NCBI GenBank assembly: GCA_934216155.1
Contig: CAKQBK010000001.1
Coordinates: 40,724 to 104,723, forward strand
DNA: 64,000 bases
Reading direction: 5' to 3'
Source: an uncultured Dialister sp.
GTDB taxonomy: Bacteria > Bacillota > Negativicutes > Veillonellales > Dialisteraceae
Shown: positions 36,040 through 45,012 of the stretch, piece by piece
Numbering within the stretch: position 1 is the first letter of the stretch
How the letters are laid out: every line of letters begins with the position of its first letter
Notes under the pieces: generated by a model
What the model was told of the DNA's origin: nothing
What the model saw: the letters and a program-made list of their open reading frames with translations, nothing else
Databases searched by the model: none
Program-made: the position numbers and the translations under genes

Positions 36040-37326
36040 ATGAATATCAAAGAAGAAACTCGGAAAATGAAATTGGCGTCTCCGCTCATGGCGGCGTCTT
36101 CTATAGAAACCAGAAATCGTGCCCTGGCATTGATTCGTGATTCGTTGGTTGCCCACGGTCAGGAAATTTTCGAAGCCAATCACAAGGATTTGGCTTTGGC
36201 GGAGGAAAATGGCGTCGCACCGGCGGTGAAGAAACGACTCAAGTTTGATGAAGGAAAACTGGCGGATGTGACGGCCGAATTGACCCAGCTCATGGGGTTG
36301 GAAGATCCTATTTCCAAAGTGACCTTGGCTCGGGAATTGGATGAAGGGCTGACGCTCTATCGGGTCACTTGTCCGATTGGGGTCATTGGGGTTATTTTTG
36401 AAGCCCGTCCGGACGCACTGGTGCAGATTTCTTCCTTGTGCCTGAAGAGCGGCAATTGTGCGATTTTGAAAGGCGGGAAGGAAACCACCTATACGAACCG
36501 GGTACTGTTCCGTCTCATTCATGAAGCGGCCATTGAAGCGGGACTTCCGGAAAATTGTTTGCTCCAGGCAGAGCAGCACAATGAAATTGATGAACTGCTG
36601 GAATGTCACGAATCGGTGGATTTGCTGATTCCTAGAGGTTCTAACAAGTTCGTACAGTACATCATGTCTCATACCAGCATTCCGGTCTTGGGCCATGCGG
36701 ATGGGGTGTGCCATATCTATGTGGACGAACATTTTGATGAAGAAACGGCGCTCCGTGTCATTGCGGATGCGAAGACCCAGTATACTGCGGCTTGCAACGC
36801 TGTGGAAACAATTCTGGTGCATCGAAAGATTGCCAACGATTTCTTGCCCAAGCTGGCGGAAGCGCTGCAGAAGGCCGGCGTAGCCCTTCGCGGTACGGCA
36901 GAAGTGAATGAAATCATTCCAGTGGACGTGATTCCTGAAGAGGAAAGTTTCCATAAGGAATACTTGGACCTGAAATTAGCCATCAAGCTGGTGGATGATA
37001 TGGACGAAGCTATTGCCCACATCAACCGGTTCGGATCCCATCACACGGACTGCATCATCACCACCAATGACGAAGCAGCGAAACGCTTCATGGCATTGGT
37101 CGATTCGGCTGGCGTGTATCAAAATGCATCCACCCGCTTTGCCGACGGCTTCCGCTACGGCTTTGGCGCGGAAGTGGGTATTTCCACCTCCAAAATTCAC
37201 GCACGGGGTCCTGTGGGTTTAGAAGGTCTGATTTCCTATAAATACAAACTCTTCGGCCATGGACAAATTGTCGGGGATTACGCGAGCGGAAAACGGGCAT
37301 TTCATTTTAAGGACATAGAGAAATAA
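36040..37326 (+). CDS. proA: Gamma-glutamyl phosphate reductase
   Basis: 428 residues from the second of two adjacent ATGs, best spaced from GGAAAGGAG. It reduces glutamyl-5-phosphate with NADPH in proline synthesis. ALDH-fold family; motifs GVIGVIFEARPDALVQI and the catalytic Cys in TQYTAACNAVETILVH (about residue 252), and the C-terminal GPVGLEGLISYKYKLFG, are diagnostic. proB is not adjacent. Codons upstream of 36040 are repeat or leader sequence and are excluded. Confidence 0.95.
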   Translation: MNIKEETRKMKLASPLMAASSIETRNRALALIRDSLVAHGQEIFEANHKDLALAEENGVAPAVKKRLKFDEGKLADVTAELTQLMGLEDPISKVTLARELDEGLTLYRVTCPIGVIGVIFEARPDALVQISSLCLKSGNCAILKGGKETTYTNRVLFRLIHEAAIEAGLPENCLLQAEQHNEIDELLECHESVDLLIPRGSNKFVQYIMSHTSIPVLGHADGVCHIYVDEHFDEETALRVIADAKTQYTAACNAVETILVHRKIANDFLPKLAEALQKAGVALRGTAEVNEIIPVDVIPEEESFHKEYLDLKLAIKLVDDMDEAIAHINRFGSHHTDCIITTNDEAAKRFMALVDSAGVYQNASTRFADGFRYGFGAEVGISTSKIHARGPVGLEGLISYKYKLFGHGQIVGDYASGKRAFHFKDIEK

Positions 37327-37725
37327 TTAGGAATTAGGAGTGAGGAATTAGGAATGGTGGTGCGGCGCATCAGATTATATGGCGCCGCATTATACATATT
37401 TGAGTTGTAGTCATGTTTTACTGGAAACGATATCTATAAAGGTTATTATTCTGCTGCATACGATTTCTAACATGGAACAATAACGGCAATTGTCAGGGTT
37501 AAAAAGGGTTATAAAAGGTTATGAGAAAACGGTATTCCCATAACCTTTTATAACCCTTTTAACCTTGTATATGGCGATAGCAAGAAAACTTTCACAGAAG
37601 AAATCTGCAGAATAATAACCTTTTGTGAAATATGACTCTAGGCCAAATATAAAAATGGGGCGCTATATAAGCTGACGCGCCCCCTCCTTCATTCCTAATT
37701 CCTAATTTCTCATTCCTAATTATTT
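37325..37725. repeat. Family B element with complete family C nested
   Basis: GTGAGGA/ATTAGGA arm and GCGGCGC-like/GCGCCGC hairpin; family C at 37436-37626 with ends AAAGGTTATTATTCTGC and GCAGAATAATAACCTTTT; then GGGGCGC/GCGCCCC with inverted ATTCCTA arm. It fills the gap between proA and the convergent membrane-protein gene. Confidence 0.8.
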
Positions 37726-38601
37726 TTATAGCGTCGTATTTCGAATGAAGTCAATGTATGCTTTGTACTCTTTCGCTGCCTCGTAATCGTGGAGGGGGAA
37801 GCATTCGCTGGCCCAGCGGATGAGGAGCCAGGCGCAGCCGAAGAATACGAGAAATTGAAGAAGCCGGTGAATGACGGAGTAGGAATTTCTCCGCTTGGGT
37901 GTCCATTTCGGTGAGAGTGCATAGGCACTGCGATAAATCCATTTCCCGTAGCAAATAGCAAAGACGACCAGTCCGATGTGCCACAGGATGAGAATGGGCC
38001 AGGAAATATGGGTCAGCACAATGTCGTGGATCCATACATTCGTATTGGAGAGAACGAAAAACATTTCTCTAGCGGTCATCATGATGCCCATGAAGGCATA
38101 GTGGATGTAGAATACAAAGGCACTGAAGGAGAAGAAACACACCGTACATAAACAAATCAACGTGGCCAGTTTTCTCCCCACATAGACACGGCAGATCACG
38201 TTCATGATGAAAAATAGCAGCAGTTCTATGGCGATGGCGGTCAAAAAGTAAGGAGACAGGTCATTGAAGGTGGCATTTCCGATGCCGTTCACCGCATGGG
38301 TCATGACATAAGGAAATATAAGCACCCAGGAAAAGAAGGGAATATAACCGATGCGCCAGAACGGGTGGAGCAGACTTCGGTGGGTCATCAACTGGGTCAA
38401 AAAGAGCAAAAGACCACATTCGCACATACTTCTTAGGCACCGGTACCAGGCAAATAGGCCCGTGATGCCTAACGCATAGTAATACCCAAAGACGAGAAGC
38501 AGCAGAAACAGGGCATACAAAAAGTAGGTTCCGATTTCTTTGGTCGAAACCTCTTTCCACCAGAGCGTCAGTTTTTCTTTCTCCTGAGCCCAAAAGCGCA
38601 T
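37726..38601 (-). CDS. Multi-pass membrane protein, possibly a truncated EptA/sulfatase-type membrane domain
   Basis: 291 residues from the ATG after GAAAGGAGC; codons upstream are repeat-derived. About seven hydrophobic segments. The spacing of segments, the line MFFVLSNTNVWIHDIV and the end YEAAKEYKAYIDFIRN recall the membrane half of phosphoethanolamine transferases/LTA synthases, but no sulfatase catalytic domain follows: the frame stops at the edge of a family B arm. Function unknown; a truncated transferase is a hypothesis. Confidence 0.5.
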   Translation of the reverse strand: MRFWAQEKEKLTLWWKEVSTKEIGTYFLYALFLLLLVFGYYYALGITGLFAWYRCLRSMCECGLLLFLTQLMTHRSLLHPFWRIGYIPFFSWVLIFPYVMTHAVNGIGNATFNDLSPYFLTAIAIELLLFFIMNVICRVYVGRKLATLICLCTVCFFSFSAFVFYIHYAFMGIMMTAREMFFVLSNTNVWIHDIVLTHISWPILILWHIGLVVFAICYGKWIYRSAYALSPKWTPKRRNSYSVIHRLLQFLVFFGCAWLLIRWASECFPLHDYEAAKEYKAYIDFIRNTTL

Positions 38602-38609
38602 GGTATGTT

Positions 38610-38670
38610 CAGCTCCTTTCGGTTGTTGGTTGTTAGTTGTTGGTTTATGGTTTACGCTCCGTGTCCAGAT
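38610..38670. repeat. GTTGTTG heptamers upstream of the membrane-protein gene
   Basis: GGTTGTT/AGTTGTT units related to those at 13740-13775. From 38700 to 38957 nothing coding was recognised. Confidence 0.55.
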
Positions 38671-38957
38671 GAAACTATTTGCACGAAGGGACAGAAGCAT
38701 TGGTTTAAGGTTTAGGATTGAACTAGAGCCTGGCTACTAGTCACCAGCATATAATCAATATAAGTATAGAGGGTATACTTATTTTAGGCAAGAGTTATAC
38801 GACAAAGTTTAGTGAAATAAGAACTCAAACTTCCCACCTTGGAAATACCAGTTTGCATTGATAGAATCTATCGTCAAGCGGTATTAAATATCAATGATAA
38901 GTCCGTAGGACATCATTTTCTCCGAGACTGGCTATTGTTCAGAAAAGCGGTATTATC

Positions 38958-39247
38958 TCTGTACCGTCATTTCGATCGGTCGTATTTGTGCGAAATGAAA
39001 CATATGATATGAAACTGGATGTGTCGGAGAGTGGAGAATGTTCAGCACTAGCGGAAAAGGCTAGATGACATATATCATGGCAGCTCGCTAGAGCTGCGTT
39101 TCTCGCTTCGCTTGAATTCTTGTCTCACCGTTATGATTTGAATCAGAAAGCCCTTACCGCTAGTGCTTTGAGATTTCTCCACTCAGGGGCACATCGCGTT
39201 TCATTACTACTACACCATCAAGCACTAATACAACCGGTCGAAATGAC
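38958..39247. repeat. Family D element
   Basis: Outer ends GTCATTTCGATCGGTCG and CGGTCGAAATGACGG; inner GAGTGGAGAAT and GATTTCTCCACTC; a central AGCTCGCTAGAGCTGC hairpin. A right half of family A (39260-39352) follows, before the lpxC promoter. Confidence 0.75.
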
Positions 39248-39359
39248 GGACACAATAATATCGATAGTGTCTATTGGTACATTTGAGAACCCTGAGAACC
39301 CTGAGAACCTTCAGAACCTTGAGAATCCTGAGTAACCTGAGCCACCTGTTTTGAGTAAA

Positions 39360-39388
39360 TTGCAACAACATATTTCTTGCCCTACAAT
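39360..39388 (+). promoter_or_regulatory. Likely lpxC promoter
   Basis: TTGCAA, 17 bp, TACAAT, about 80 bases before the start; very AT-rich surroundings. Confidence 0.5.
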
Positions 39389-39468
39389 AGAAAAAAGTAT
39401 ATAATTAAATAATTGTACAAATATGTATAGTTGTAACATTGTATATCACAAATGAAAGGTGCTTTATC

Positions 39469-40296
39469 TTGAATAGAAAACAACACACCATTGGTAAACC
39501 AGTGACATATAAAGGCAATGGCTTGCATTCTGGCATGCCCGTTACTATGACCATGCATCCTGCTCCGGAAGGAACCGGAATCGTTTTCCGCCGCAGTGAT
39601 TTGGAAGGCCAGCCGGAAGTGCCGGCCCAGAGCCAGTACATCACCAATACCCTTCGTGCTACCACTTTGGAAAAAGGGGCGGCCAAAGTATTTACCGTAG
39701 AGCATGTACTGTCTGCTCTCTTTGCTTTGCAGATTGACAACTGCCTCATTGAAATGGATTCTCCAGAACCGCCAGTAGGCGATGGTTCTGCTAAAACCTT
39801 TGTGGACATGGTGCTGGACGCAGGAATTGTAGAACAGGAAGCCACCATTCCGGTACTGACCCTGAATCACAGCGTGGCAGTCTATGAAGGGGAAAAGAAA
39901 TTTATTGCTGCTCTTCCTTATGATGGACTGCGTGTCACATTCACGTCCATCAATCCCCATCCTCTTTTGGGCACCCAGATGCTGGATGTAGAAATTACCA
40001 GAGATGGATATATCAAAGAAATCGCTTCTGCTCGCACCATTGGCTTCACCTGGGAATTGGAAGCTATGAGAAAAATGGGCCTCGGCAAAGGCGGTACCTT
40101 GGAAAATGCAGTGGTGTATTCTGAAACAGAATGTCTCTCTAAGCTACGTTTCCAGGACGAATTGGTTCGTCATAAAATCCTGGATATCCTGGGCGATATT
40201 TCCCTGGTGGGACCGCTCCACGCGCACATCATCGCAGTTCTGGGAAGCCATAAGCTGAATGCAGAACTGTCGGAAAAGTTGCAGGCTTTGAAATAA
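39469..40296 (+). CDS. lpxC: UDP-3-O-acyl-N-acetylglucosamine deacetylase
   Basis: 275 residues from the TTG at 39469, chosen because AAAGGTG lies 8 bases upstream and NRKQHTIGKPVTYKGNGLHSG is the family's N-terminus. It is the committed step of lipid A synthesis. Zinc ligands: His79 in VEHVLSAL and the pair in RHKILDILGD; the catalytic His region is LHAHIIAVLGSHKLN. It is the first of lpxC-fabZ-lpxA, the standard order in outer-membrane Firmicutes. Confidence 0.95.
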   Translation: MNRKQHTIGKPVTYKGNGLHSGMPVTMTMHPAPEGTGIVFRRSDLEGQPEVPAQSQYITNTLRATTLEKGAAKVFTVEHVLSALFALQIDNCLIEMDSPEPPVGDGSAKTFVDMVLDAGIVEQEATIPVLTLNHSVAVYEGEKKFIAALPYDGLRVTFTSINPHPLLGTQMLDVEITRDGYIKEIASARTIGFTWELEAMRKMGLGKGGTLENAVVYSETECLSKLRFQDELVRHKILDILGDISLVGPLHAHIIAVLGSHKLNAELSEKLQALK

Positions 40297-40394
40297 GTGA
40301 AATTAGGTGACTGGTGACTAGAATACGATTTTCCTAGTCACTAAACCATTTGTTGGGCTATATATTGGTAAGTCGAAAAATAAAGGAGTATATC

Positions 40395-40862
40395 ATGGAA
40401 CTTAATGTTGAAGAAATTATGGAAATTCTGCCTCACAGATATCCTATGCTTTTGGTAGACAAGATCACCGAATTGGTACCTATGGATTATGCTATTGGCG
40501 TGAAATGTGTCACCATGAATGAACCATTTTTCCAGGGCCATTTCCCGGGACATCCTGTCATGCCAGGCGCTCTGATTTGCGAAGCTATGGCACAGGTAGG
40601 CGGCGTCGCTCTGCAGTATCCGGAAGAAAACAGAGGACTCATTCCGATGTTCACCGGTATGGACCACGTTCGTTTCCGTTCTCCTGTTCTGCCAGGAGAC
40701 CAGTTGGTGACCAAAGCGGTTATTAAGAAAATCATTGGCCGCATGGGCAAAGTGCATTGCGAATGCCGCGTAGGGGATGTACACAAGGCAGAAGCAGATT
40801 TCCTGTTCTACCTGCTGGATCCTAACGAAACACCAGAAACCAAAGCAGAAGAAAAGAAATAA
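40395..40862 (+). CDS. fabZ: 3-hydroxyacyl-ACP dehydratase
   Basis: 155 residues after AAAGGAG. Hotdog fold; catalytic His49 in FFQGHFPGHP and Glu63 in ALICEAMAQ. It dehydrates 3-hydroxyacyl-ACP and competes with LpxA for that substrate, which explains the linkage. It follows lpxC after a TGACTAG-type repeat and is likely cotranscribed. Confidence 0.95.
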   Translation: MELNVEEIMEILPHRYPMLLVDKITELVPMDYAIGVKCVTMNEPFFQGHFPGHPVMPGALICEAMAQVGGVALQYPEENRGLIPMFTGMDHVRFRSPVLPGDQLVTKAVIKKIIGRMGKVHCECRVGDVHKAEADFLFYLLDPNETPETKAEEKK

Positions 40863-40873
40863 TTTGTTGGCTG

Positions 40874-41078
40874 GTGTATTAAGTTAAGAGAAACATAGAA
40901 TGATTTCTTTTGAGACAAAGTTTCTCAGGTCGCTCAGGATTCTTAGGTTTCTCAGGTTCCTCGAATGAGATGATAACGCTAGCGTTTATTGGCACATTCG
41001 AGAAACGTGAGCAACGTGAGTGACCTGTAATCTCCAGCGGAATCATACCTACTAATACAAATCCTTAGCTTATTAGTT
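40874..41078. repeat. Family A element between fabZ and lpxA
   Basis: TATTAAGTTAAGAGAAA end, 9-bp-unit arms, centre CCTCGAATGAGATG, right end GGAATCATACCTACTAAT. The rest of the gap holds TCACTAG heptamers, an AT-rich stretch and a GCCCC/GGGGC hairpin near 41260-41300. Confidence 0.75.
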
Positions 41079-41315
41079 ATTCATCCTAGTCACCAGTCAC
41101 GAGTCACCCATAATCATAGTAAATCAACTAAAATTAGTTAAAATAGATAGATATAGAGAGAAATAACAAGAAAATCGAAGAATGATATGCATAAATGCCC
41201 TATTTCTACAGTTTTAAATTAACTTAAAAACTAGGATTTTTATATAAAGTAATATCAATTTGCCCCACTGCCGGCAATCGGCGTATGGGAAGGGGCTTTC
41301 ATAAAGGGGAAAATC

Positions 41316-42128
41316 ATGGAATTAAAAGTTATCAAATCGGTGGAACCGTCAATTCATCCAACAGCTATTATTGACCCAACTGCGGTCATTCATCAGAACG
41401 TTACTATCGGTGCCTATGCCTATGTAGGACCGAATTGTGAAATTGGCGAAGGTACCATCATTGGACCTCACGCAGTCATTGCGAAAAATGTACGTATGGG
41501 CAAAGCCAATCACATTTATCCGCAGGCTGTTATCGGTGAAGACCCGCAGGACTTGAAGTTTGAAGATGAATACAGCACCGTAGTCATCGGCGATCACAAC
41601 CTGATTCGCGAATATTGCACCATCCATCGCGCTACCGGTGAAAACTGTGAAACCCGCATTGGCTCTTACAACATGCTGCAGGCTTACACTCATGTAGCAC
41701 ACAACTGCAACTTTGGGGACCATATCGTCATGTCTTCCTTCTCTGGCGTAGCAGGCCACGTGACTGTAGAAGACCATGCTGTCATTGGCGGCATGAGCGG
41801 TATCCATCAGTTTGTCAAAATTGGTGCTTGTGCTATGGTAGGCGGCATGTCCAAAATTGTACAGGACGTATGTCCTTTCGTTATCGTTGACGGCAACCCG
41901 GCTCGCGTGGTAGGCCTCAACAGCGTAGGTCTTTCTAGAAATAACATCACCCCAGAAGTGAAGAGCTGTCTGAAAAAAGCCTATCGCCTCATTTTCCGTT
42001 CCGGCTTGAAACTCAATGATGCCATCCTGGAAATGGAACAGGAACTTCCATCCACTCCAGAAATCGAACATCTCCTCCGCTTCCTCAGAAACTGCGACCG
42101 CGGTCTTTGCAGAACCAGAGAAAGATAA
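41316..42128 (+). CDS. lpxA: UDP-N-acetylglucosamine acyltransferase
   Basis: 270 residues after AAAGGGGAAAA. Left-handed beta-helix of hexapeptide repeats (residues 10-190: IHPTAIIDPTAVIHQNVTIG...), catalytic His near 129 in THVAHNCNFGD, and an alpha-helical C-terminus. It is the first lipid A acylation step, in the cytoplasm. A family A element and an AT-rich stretch separate it from fabZ, so it may have its own promoter. Confidence 0.95.
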   Translation: MELKVIKSVEPSIHPTAIIDPTAVIHQNVTIGAYAYVGPNCEIGEGTIIGPHAVIAKNVRMGKANHIYPQAVIGEDPQDLKFEDEYSTVVIGDHNLIREYCTIHRATGENCETRIGSYNMLQAYTHVAHNCNFGDHIVMSSFSGVAGHVTVEDHAVIGGMSGIHQFVKIGACAMVGGMSKIVQDVCPFVIVDGNPARVVGLNSVGLSRNNITPEVKSCLKKAYRLIFRSGLKLNDAILEMEQELPSTPEIEHLLRFLRNCDRGLCRTRER

Positions 42129-42153
42129 TTTCATACTCGCTAAAAAGCAATCA

Positions 42154-42195
42154 AAACCCCCGCAGCGTTCCCCTTCGCTGCGGGGGTTTCTTTTT
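42154..42195 (+). terminator. lpxA terminator
   Basis: CCCCCGCAGCG and CGCTGCGGGGG with a T-rich run. Confidence 0.9.
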
Positions 42196-42806
42196 AGTGA
42201 GGAATGAGGAGTTAGGAGTGAGGAGTGGTGGAAGGGGCGCACAAAATTTAGAAGCACCTCAATACCCTTTTTTATATATAATGTAAAGTGGTATAAAAAC
42301 CTGGCGTCATTTCGACCGATGGGATTTGTGCTTGATGACTATGTAGAGTAGTCTAATACTATGTTGAACAGAAGTGGAGAAATCTCAAACCTCTAGCGGA
42401 ATTCTATCCAGCTGAATCCGGCCGTAATGGGATATTTCAGATATCACCTTTACCGCTACTGCTGTAAGATTTCTCCACTTTTGTCTAACATAGTACTGGA
42501 CTACCCTATAGTGCCATCAAGCACAAATCCCATCGGTCGAAATGACGTTAGAGGTAATACGGAATTTTAAAGGGTATAAAAGGTTATGGGAATACCGTTT
42601 TCCCATAACCTTTTATACCCTTTTTAACCTTGTCGCTTGCGATAACAGAAAATGTTTCACAGAAGGAATCAGTAGAATAGTAACCTTTATTGGTATGTTT
42701 CACGTGAAACATGACTCCAAACCAAATCTAAAATGGGTATTGGGGCGCTATATAAGTTGTGCGCCCCTTCCACCATTCCTAATTTCTCATTCCTAATTCC
42801 TCATTG
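42196..42806. repeat. Family B element containing nested D and C elements
   Basis: GTGAGGA arm and degraded hairpin GGGGCGC/GCACCTC; then a nearly perfect family D palindrome 42300-42546, a family C palindrome 42560-42705, hairpin GGGGCGC/GCGCCCC, and an inverted ATTCCTA arm. No gene in 680 bases. Confidence 0.85.
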
Positions 42807-42809
42807 CAG

Positions 42810-43484
42810 TTACACTTTCCCAATCGCCACAGAAAATACTCCTTCTTCCGCCGGGGTCAGGTCATTTTGTTGGTAAATGGCGTAGATGACTTTATTTTTC
42901 CCTACGTAAAAATTGGTAGGAAGGGTAGTGACGGTGTGTTTCGGCAGCAGAGCAATCTGTTTCTTCTTGGCGGTGTGAAGGATGTATTGGTTCATATCGT
43001 CCACGGTCAGGTTGGGTAGCAGGTCTTGCAAATCGATCAGGTCCCCTTCTCCGTTGAAGGTCAAGCCTTTGGCAAAGGTGGTGCCGTGGGCATCGCCGGC
43101 GGATAAGGTTTGTTCGATAAGGACAATGCTGGTGAGGCCCTGGGTGTTGGTGATGAAATTGCCCACCAATCCTTCGTGCCAGCTCATCCAGCCCAGTGTT
43201 TCTTTCCGGGCGTTTTCTGCGGCTACAGAATCCACAAATTGTCTCTTTTCTCTGGCAATGGCCGCATTGACCTTTCCTGCAAAGGTGTTGTTATTTCCAT
43301 GGGCAATGAGCCAGGGACTTTTGAGTTCGCTGGTGTGTTCCCGGAAATCATCGGTACGGAAAGCACCGGATTTTTCAGATGCCTTGGTACCCAGTCCGGG
43401 CCATAAAGAAGCACTGGCAGGCATAGTACTCATAAGAAGCGGAATCGTAAGGGCCAGCATAGCGGCCATGTGGCGTAATTTCAT
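42810..43484 (-). CDS. Secreted DUF3298/RsiV-like domain protein
   Basis: 224 residues from the ATG after AAGGAGGT. Signal peptide (residues 1-25, cut near ASA). The body (PWLIAHGNNNTFAGKVNAAIAREK, GDLIDLQDLLP, and NFYVGKNKVIYAIYQQNDLTP) matches the DUF3298 domain found in RsiV-type anti-sigma factors and PdaC-like lysozyme-binding or cell-wall proteins. No transmembrane anti-sigma segment is present, so it is free in the periplasm. Function unknown. Confidence 0.7.
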   Translation of the reverse strand: MKLRHMAAMLALTIPLLMSTMPASASLWPGLGTKASEKSGAFRTDDFREHTSELKSPWLIAHGNNNTFAGKVNAAIAREKRQFVDSVAAENARKETLGWMSWHEGLVGNFITNTQGLTSIVLIEQTLSAGDAHGTTFAKGLTFNGEGDLIDLQDLLPNLTVDDMNQYILHTAKKKQIALLPKHTVTTLPTNFYVGKNKVIYAIYQQNDLTPAEEGVFSVAIGKV

Positions 43485-43502
43485 GGAAAGACCTCCTTGG
43501 GA

Positions 43503-43575
43503 AAAAGCAGTGCGTAGTGAGTAGTGCGGAGTGCGTAGTGGTGGAAGGGGCGCACAACTTATAAAGCGCCCCAAT
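43503..43575. repeat. Family B half element
   Basis: TGCGTAG/TGAGTAG heptamers and hairpin GGGGCGC/GCGCCCC upstream of the RsiV-like gene. Confidence 0.75.
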
Positions 43576-43578
43576 ACC

Positions 43579-43827
43579 CCCTTATAGAATCAATGCTGTT
43601 AAGTTAAGTGAAATATGCGATAATTTCTGCTGATGTAAAGGCTACTCAGGTTTCTTAGGATACTGAGGTTTCTCACGTTTCTCAAATGAGCTAATGACGC
43701 TAGCGTCTATCGGCACATTCGGAGAACCTGAGAACCCTTAGAAACTTGAGAAACCTGTCATCACTAGCGGAATCATACCTACTAACGCAAATCCTTATCT
43801 TAACAACATTGCCTTATAGAATCACAT
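43579..43827. mobile_element. Family A element with target-site duplication
   Basis: Element ATGCTGTTAAGTTAAG ... CTTAACAACATTG (43592-43814) flanked on both sides by the direct repeat CTTATAGAATCA. This is the best evidence that family A elements transpose as units of about 220 bp. Confidence 0.75.
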
Positions 43828-43883
43828 GCAAGGAAATATGTTTTATATATCCAATCTATTTCCATTATATCAGATAAATGTTC

Positions 43884-44012
43884 CTGTTTCTCGAATGAAA
43901 ATCATGCAAATGCCTATTGGCATATTCGAGTAACCTTCAGAACCCTCAGAACCCTCAGAACCCTTAGAACCTAAAAACCTGAGCAACCTAAGCCACTTGA
44001 GTAACCTTTGTA
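43884..44012. repeat. Partial family A element
   Basis: Centre TCTCGAATGAAA...CATATTCGAG and a right arm of about ten CAGAACCCT/GAGNAACCT units, ending before the pilin leader. Confidence 0.65.
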
Positions 44013-44150
44013 TTCCTGTTATCTCTTTTTAGAATGAAATACAGAATATACATGCAAAATCGATATTCGCTTATGGTCTTAATTTCAGAGATAATAAAGA
44101 GAAAGCATACCGCTTGGGGCGGCATTGGGCCAGGGCCAGAGGAGGTCACT

Positions 44151-44537
44151 ATGGAACAGAAAAGGATAGGAAAGAAACGCAAGGGCTTTATGTTGTTGGA
44201 ATTGATCATTGTGGTGGCCATCATAGGAATTCTGGCAGCCGTGGCGGTGCCCAATTTGATTGGTATGACCGATGAAGCGAAGGTGGCACGAATCCAATCT
44301 GATTTATCTACCATCGGTACTGCATCGGAATTGTACTACGTGAAAAATGGATCCTATCCGACCGAATTGACCCAGTTGGTCGATAATGACAGCAGCAAAG
44401 GCTATCTGAAGAGTTTGCCGGAACCACCGGATAAGAACGTAACCTATACCATTGGCACCAAAGGGGAAGTGACTGCCACATTCAATGGGGTGACCTATTC
44501 TTCTTTTGGAAAATCAACGGAAGCGAAGAAAGAATAA
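44151..44537 (+). CDS. Major pilin/pseudopilin (GspG or PilA-like)
   Basis: 128 residues from the ATG after GAGGAGGTCAC. Leader MEQKRIGKKRKG then FMLLELIIVVAIIGILAAVA: cleavage after Gly12, N-methylated Phe, Glu at +5, and the classic hydrophobic helix. A soluble domain of about 85 residues with PTELTQLVD resembles GspG-type cores. It is first in a run with 45013, 45378, 46253 and 46644 and is probably processed by the peptidase at 19355. Confidence 0.85.
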   Translation: MEQKRIGKKRKGFMLLELIIVVAIIGILAAVAVPNLIGMTDEAKVARIQSDLSTIGTASELYYVKNGSYPTELTQLVDNDSSKGYLKSLPEPPDKNVTYTIGTKGEVTATFNGVTYSSFGKSTEAKKE

Positions 44538-45000
44538 ACTTGGGGTGACTAGTGACTGGTGACTAGGATTTTAGGGATTAGTGGCTAGGCACTAGGGATT
44601 AGGAAATTCCGCGTCCGATACAACCATATTTCACAAAAAACGTAACACAAAAGGTTATTATTCTACAGATTTCTTCTATTTCACAAAAAAGAATTCCACA
44701 TTCAGAAAGGTTATACAAGGTTATATAGGGTTATTTTCAAACTTCCCATGAATCTTACATACTAATAATAGTTTCATGGGACATCGCTCCCGGATAATGC
44801 TAAGATGTTAAAGAAAAGGTATAAAAAGCAGACGTCATTTCGACCGATGGGATTTGTGCGAAATGAAGATGCAGTGTAGTTCGATTCTATGTTGAACAGA
44901 AGTGGAGAAATCTCAACGCAGTAGCGGATTACTTCGCTAGCTGTGTGATAATCCGTTATGGGACTCTATTTCTAGTCACCAGTCACTAATCCCTGTTGTT
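44538..45000. repeat. Heptamers, partial family C and partial family D
   Basis: TGACTGG/TTAGGGA units (44545-44610), family C remnant (about 44650-44750), left half of family D (44833-44925: GTCATTTCGACCGATGGGAT ... GTGGAGAAATCTC). No gene. Confidence 0.7.
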
Positions 45001-45012
45001 AAGGAGCCAAAC

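Noticed and set aside
39439-39468. Earlier TTG start for lpxC
   Set aside because: No ribosome site at suitable distance, and the extra ten residues do not belong to the family's N-terminus; TTG at 39469 fits better.
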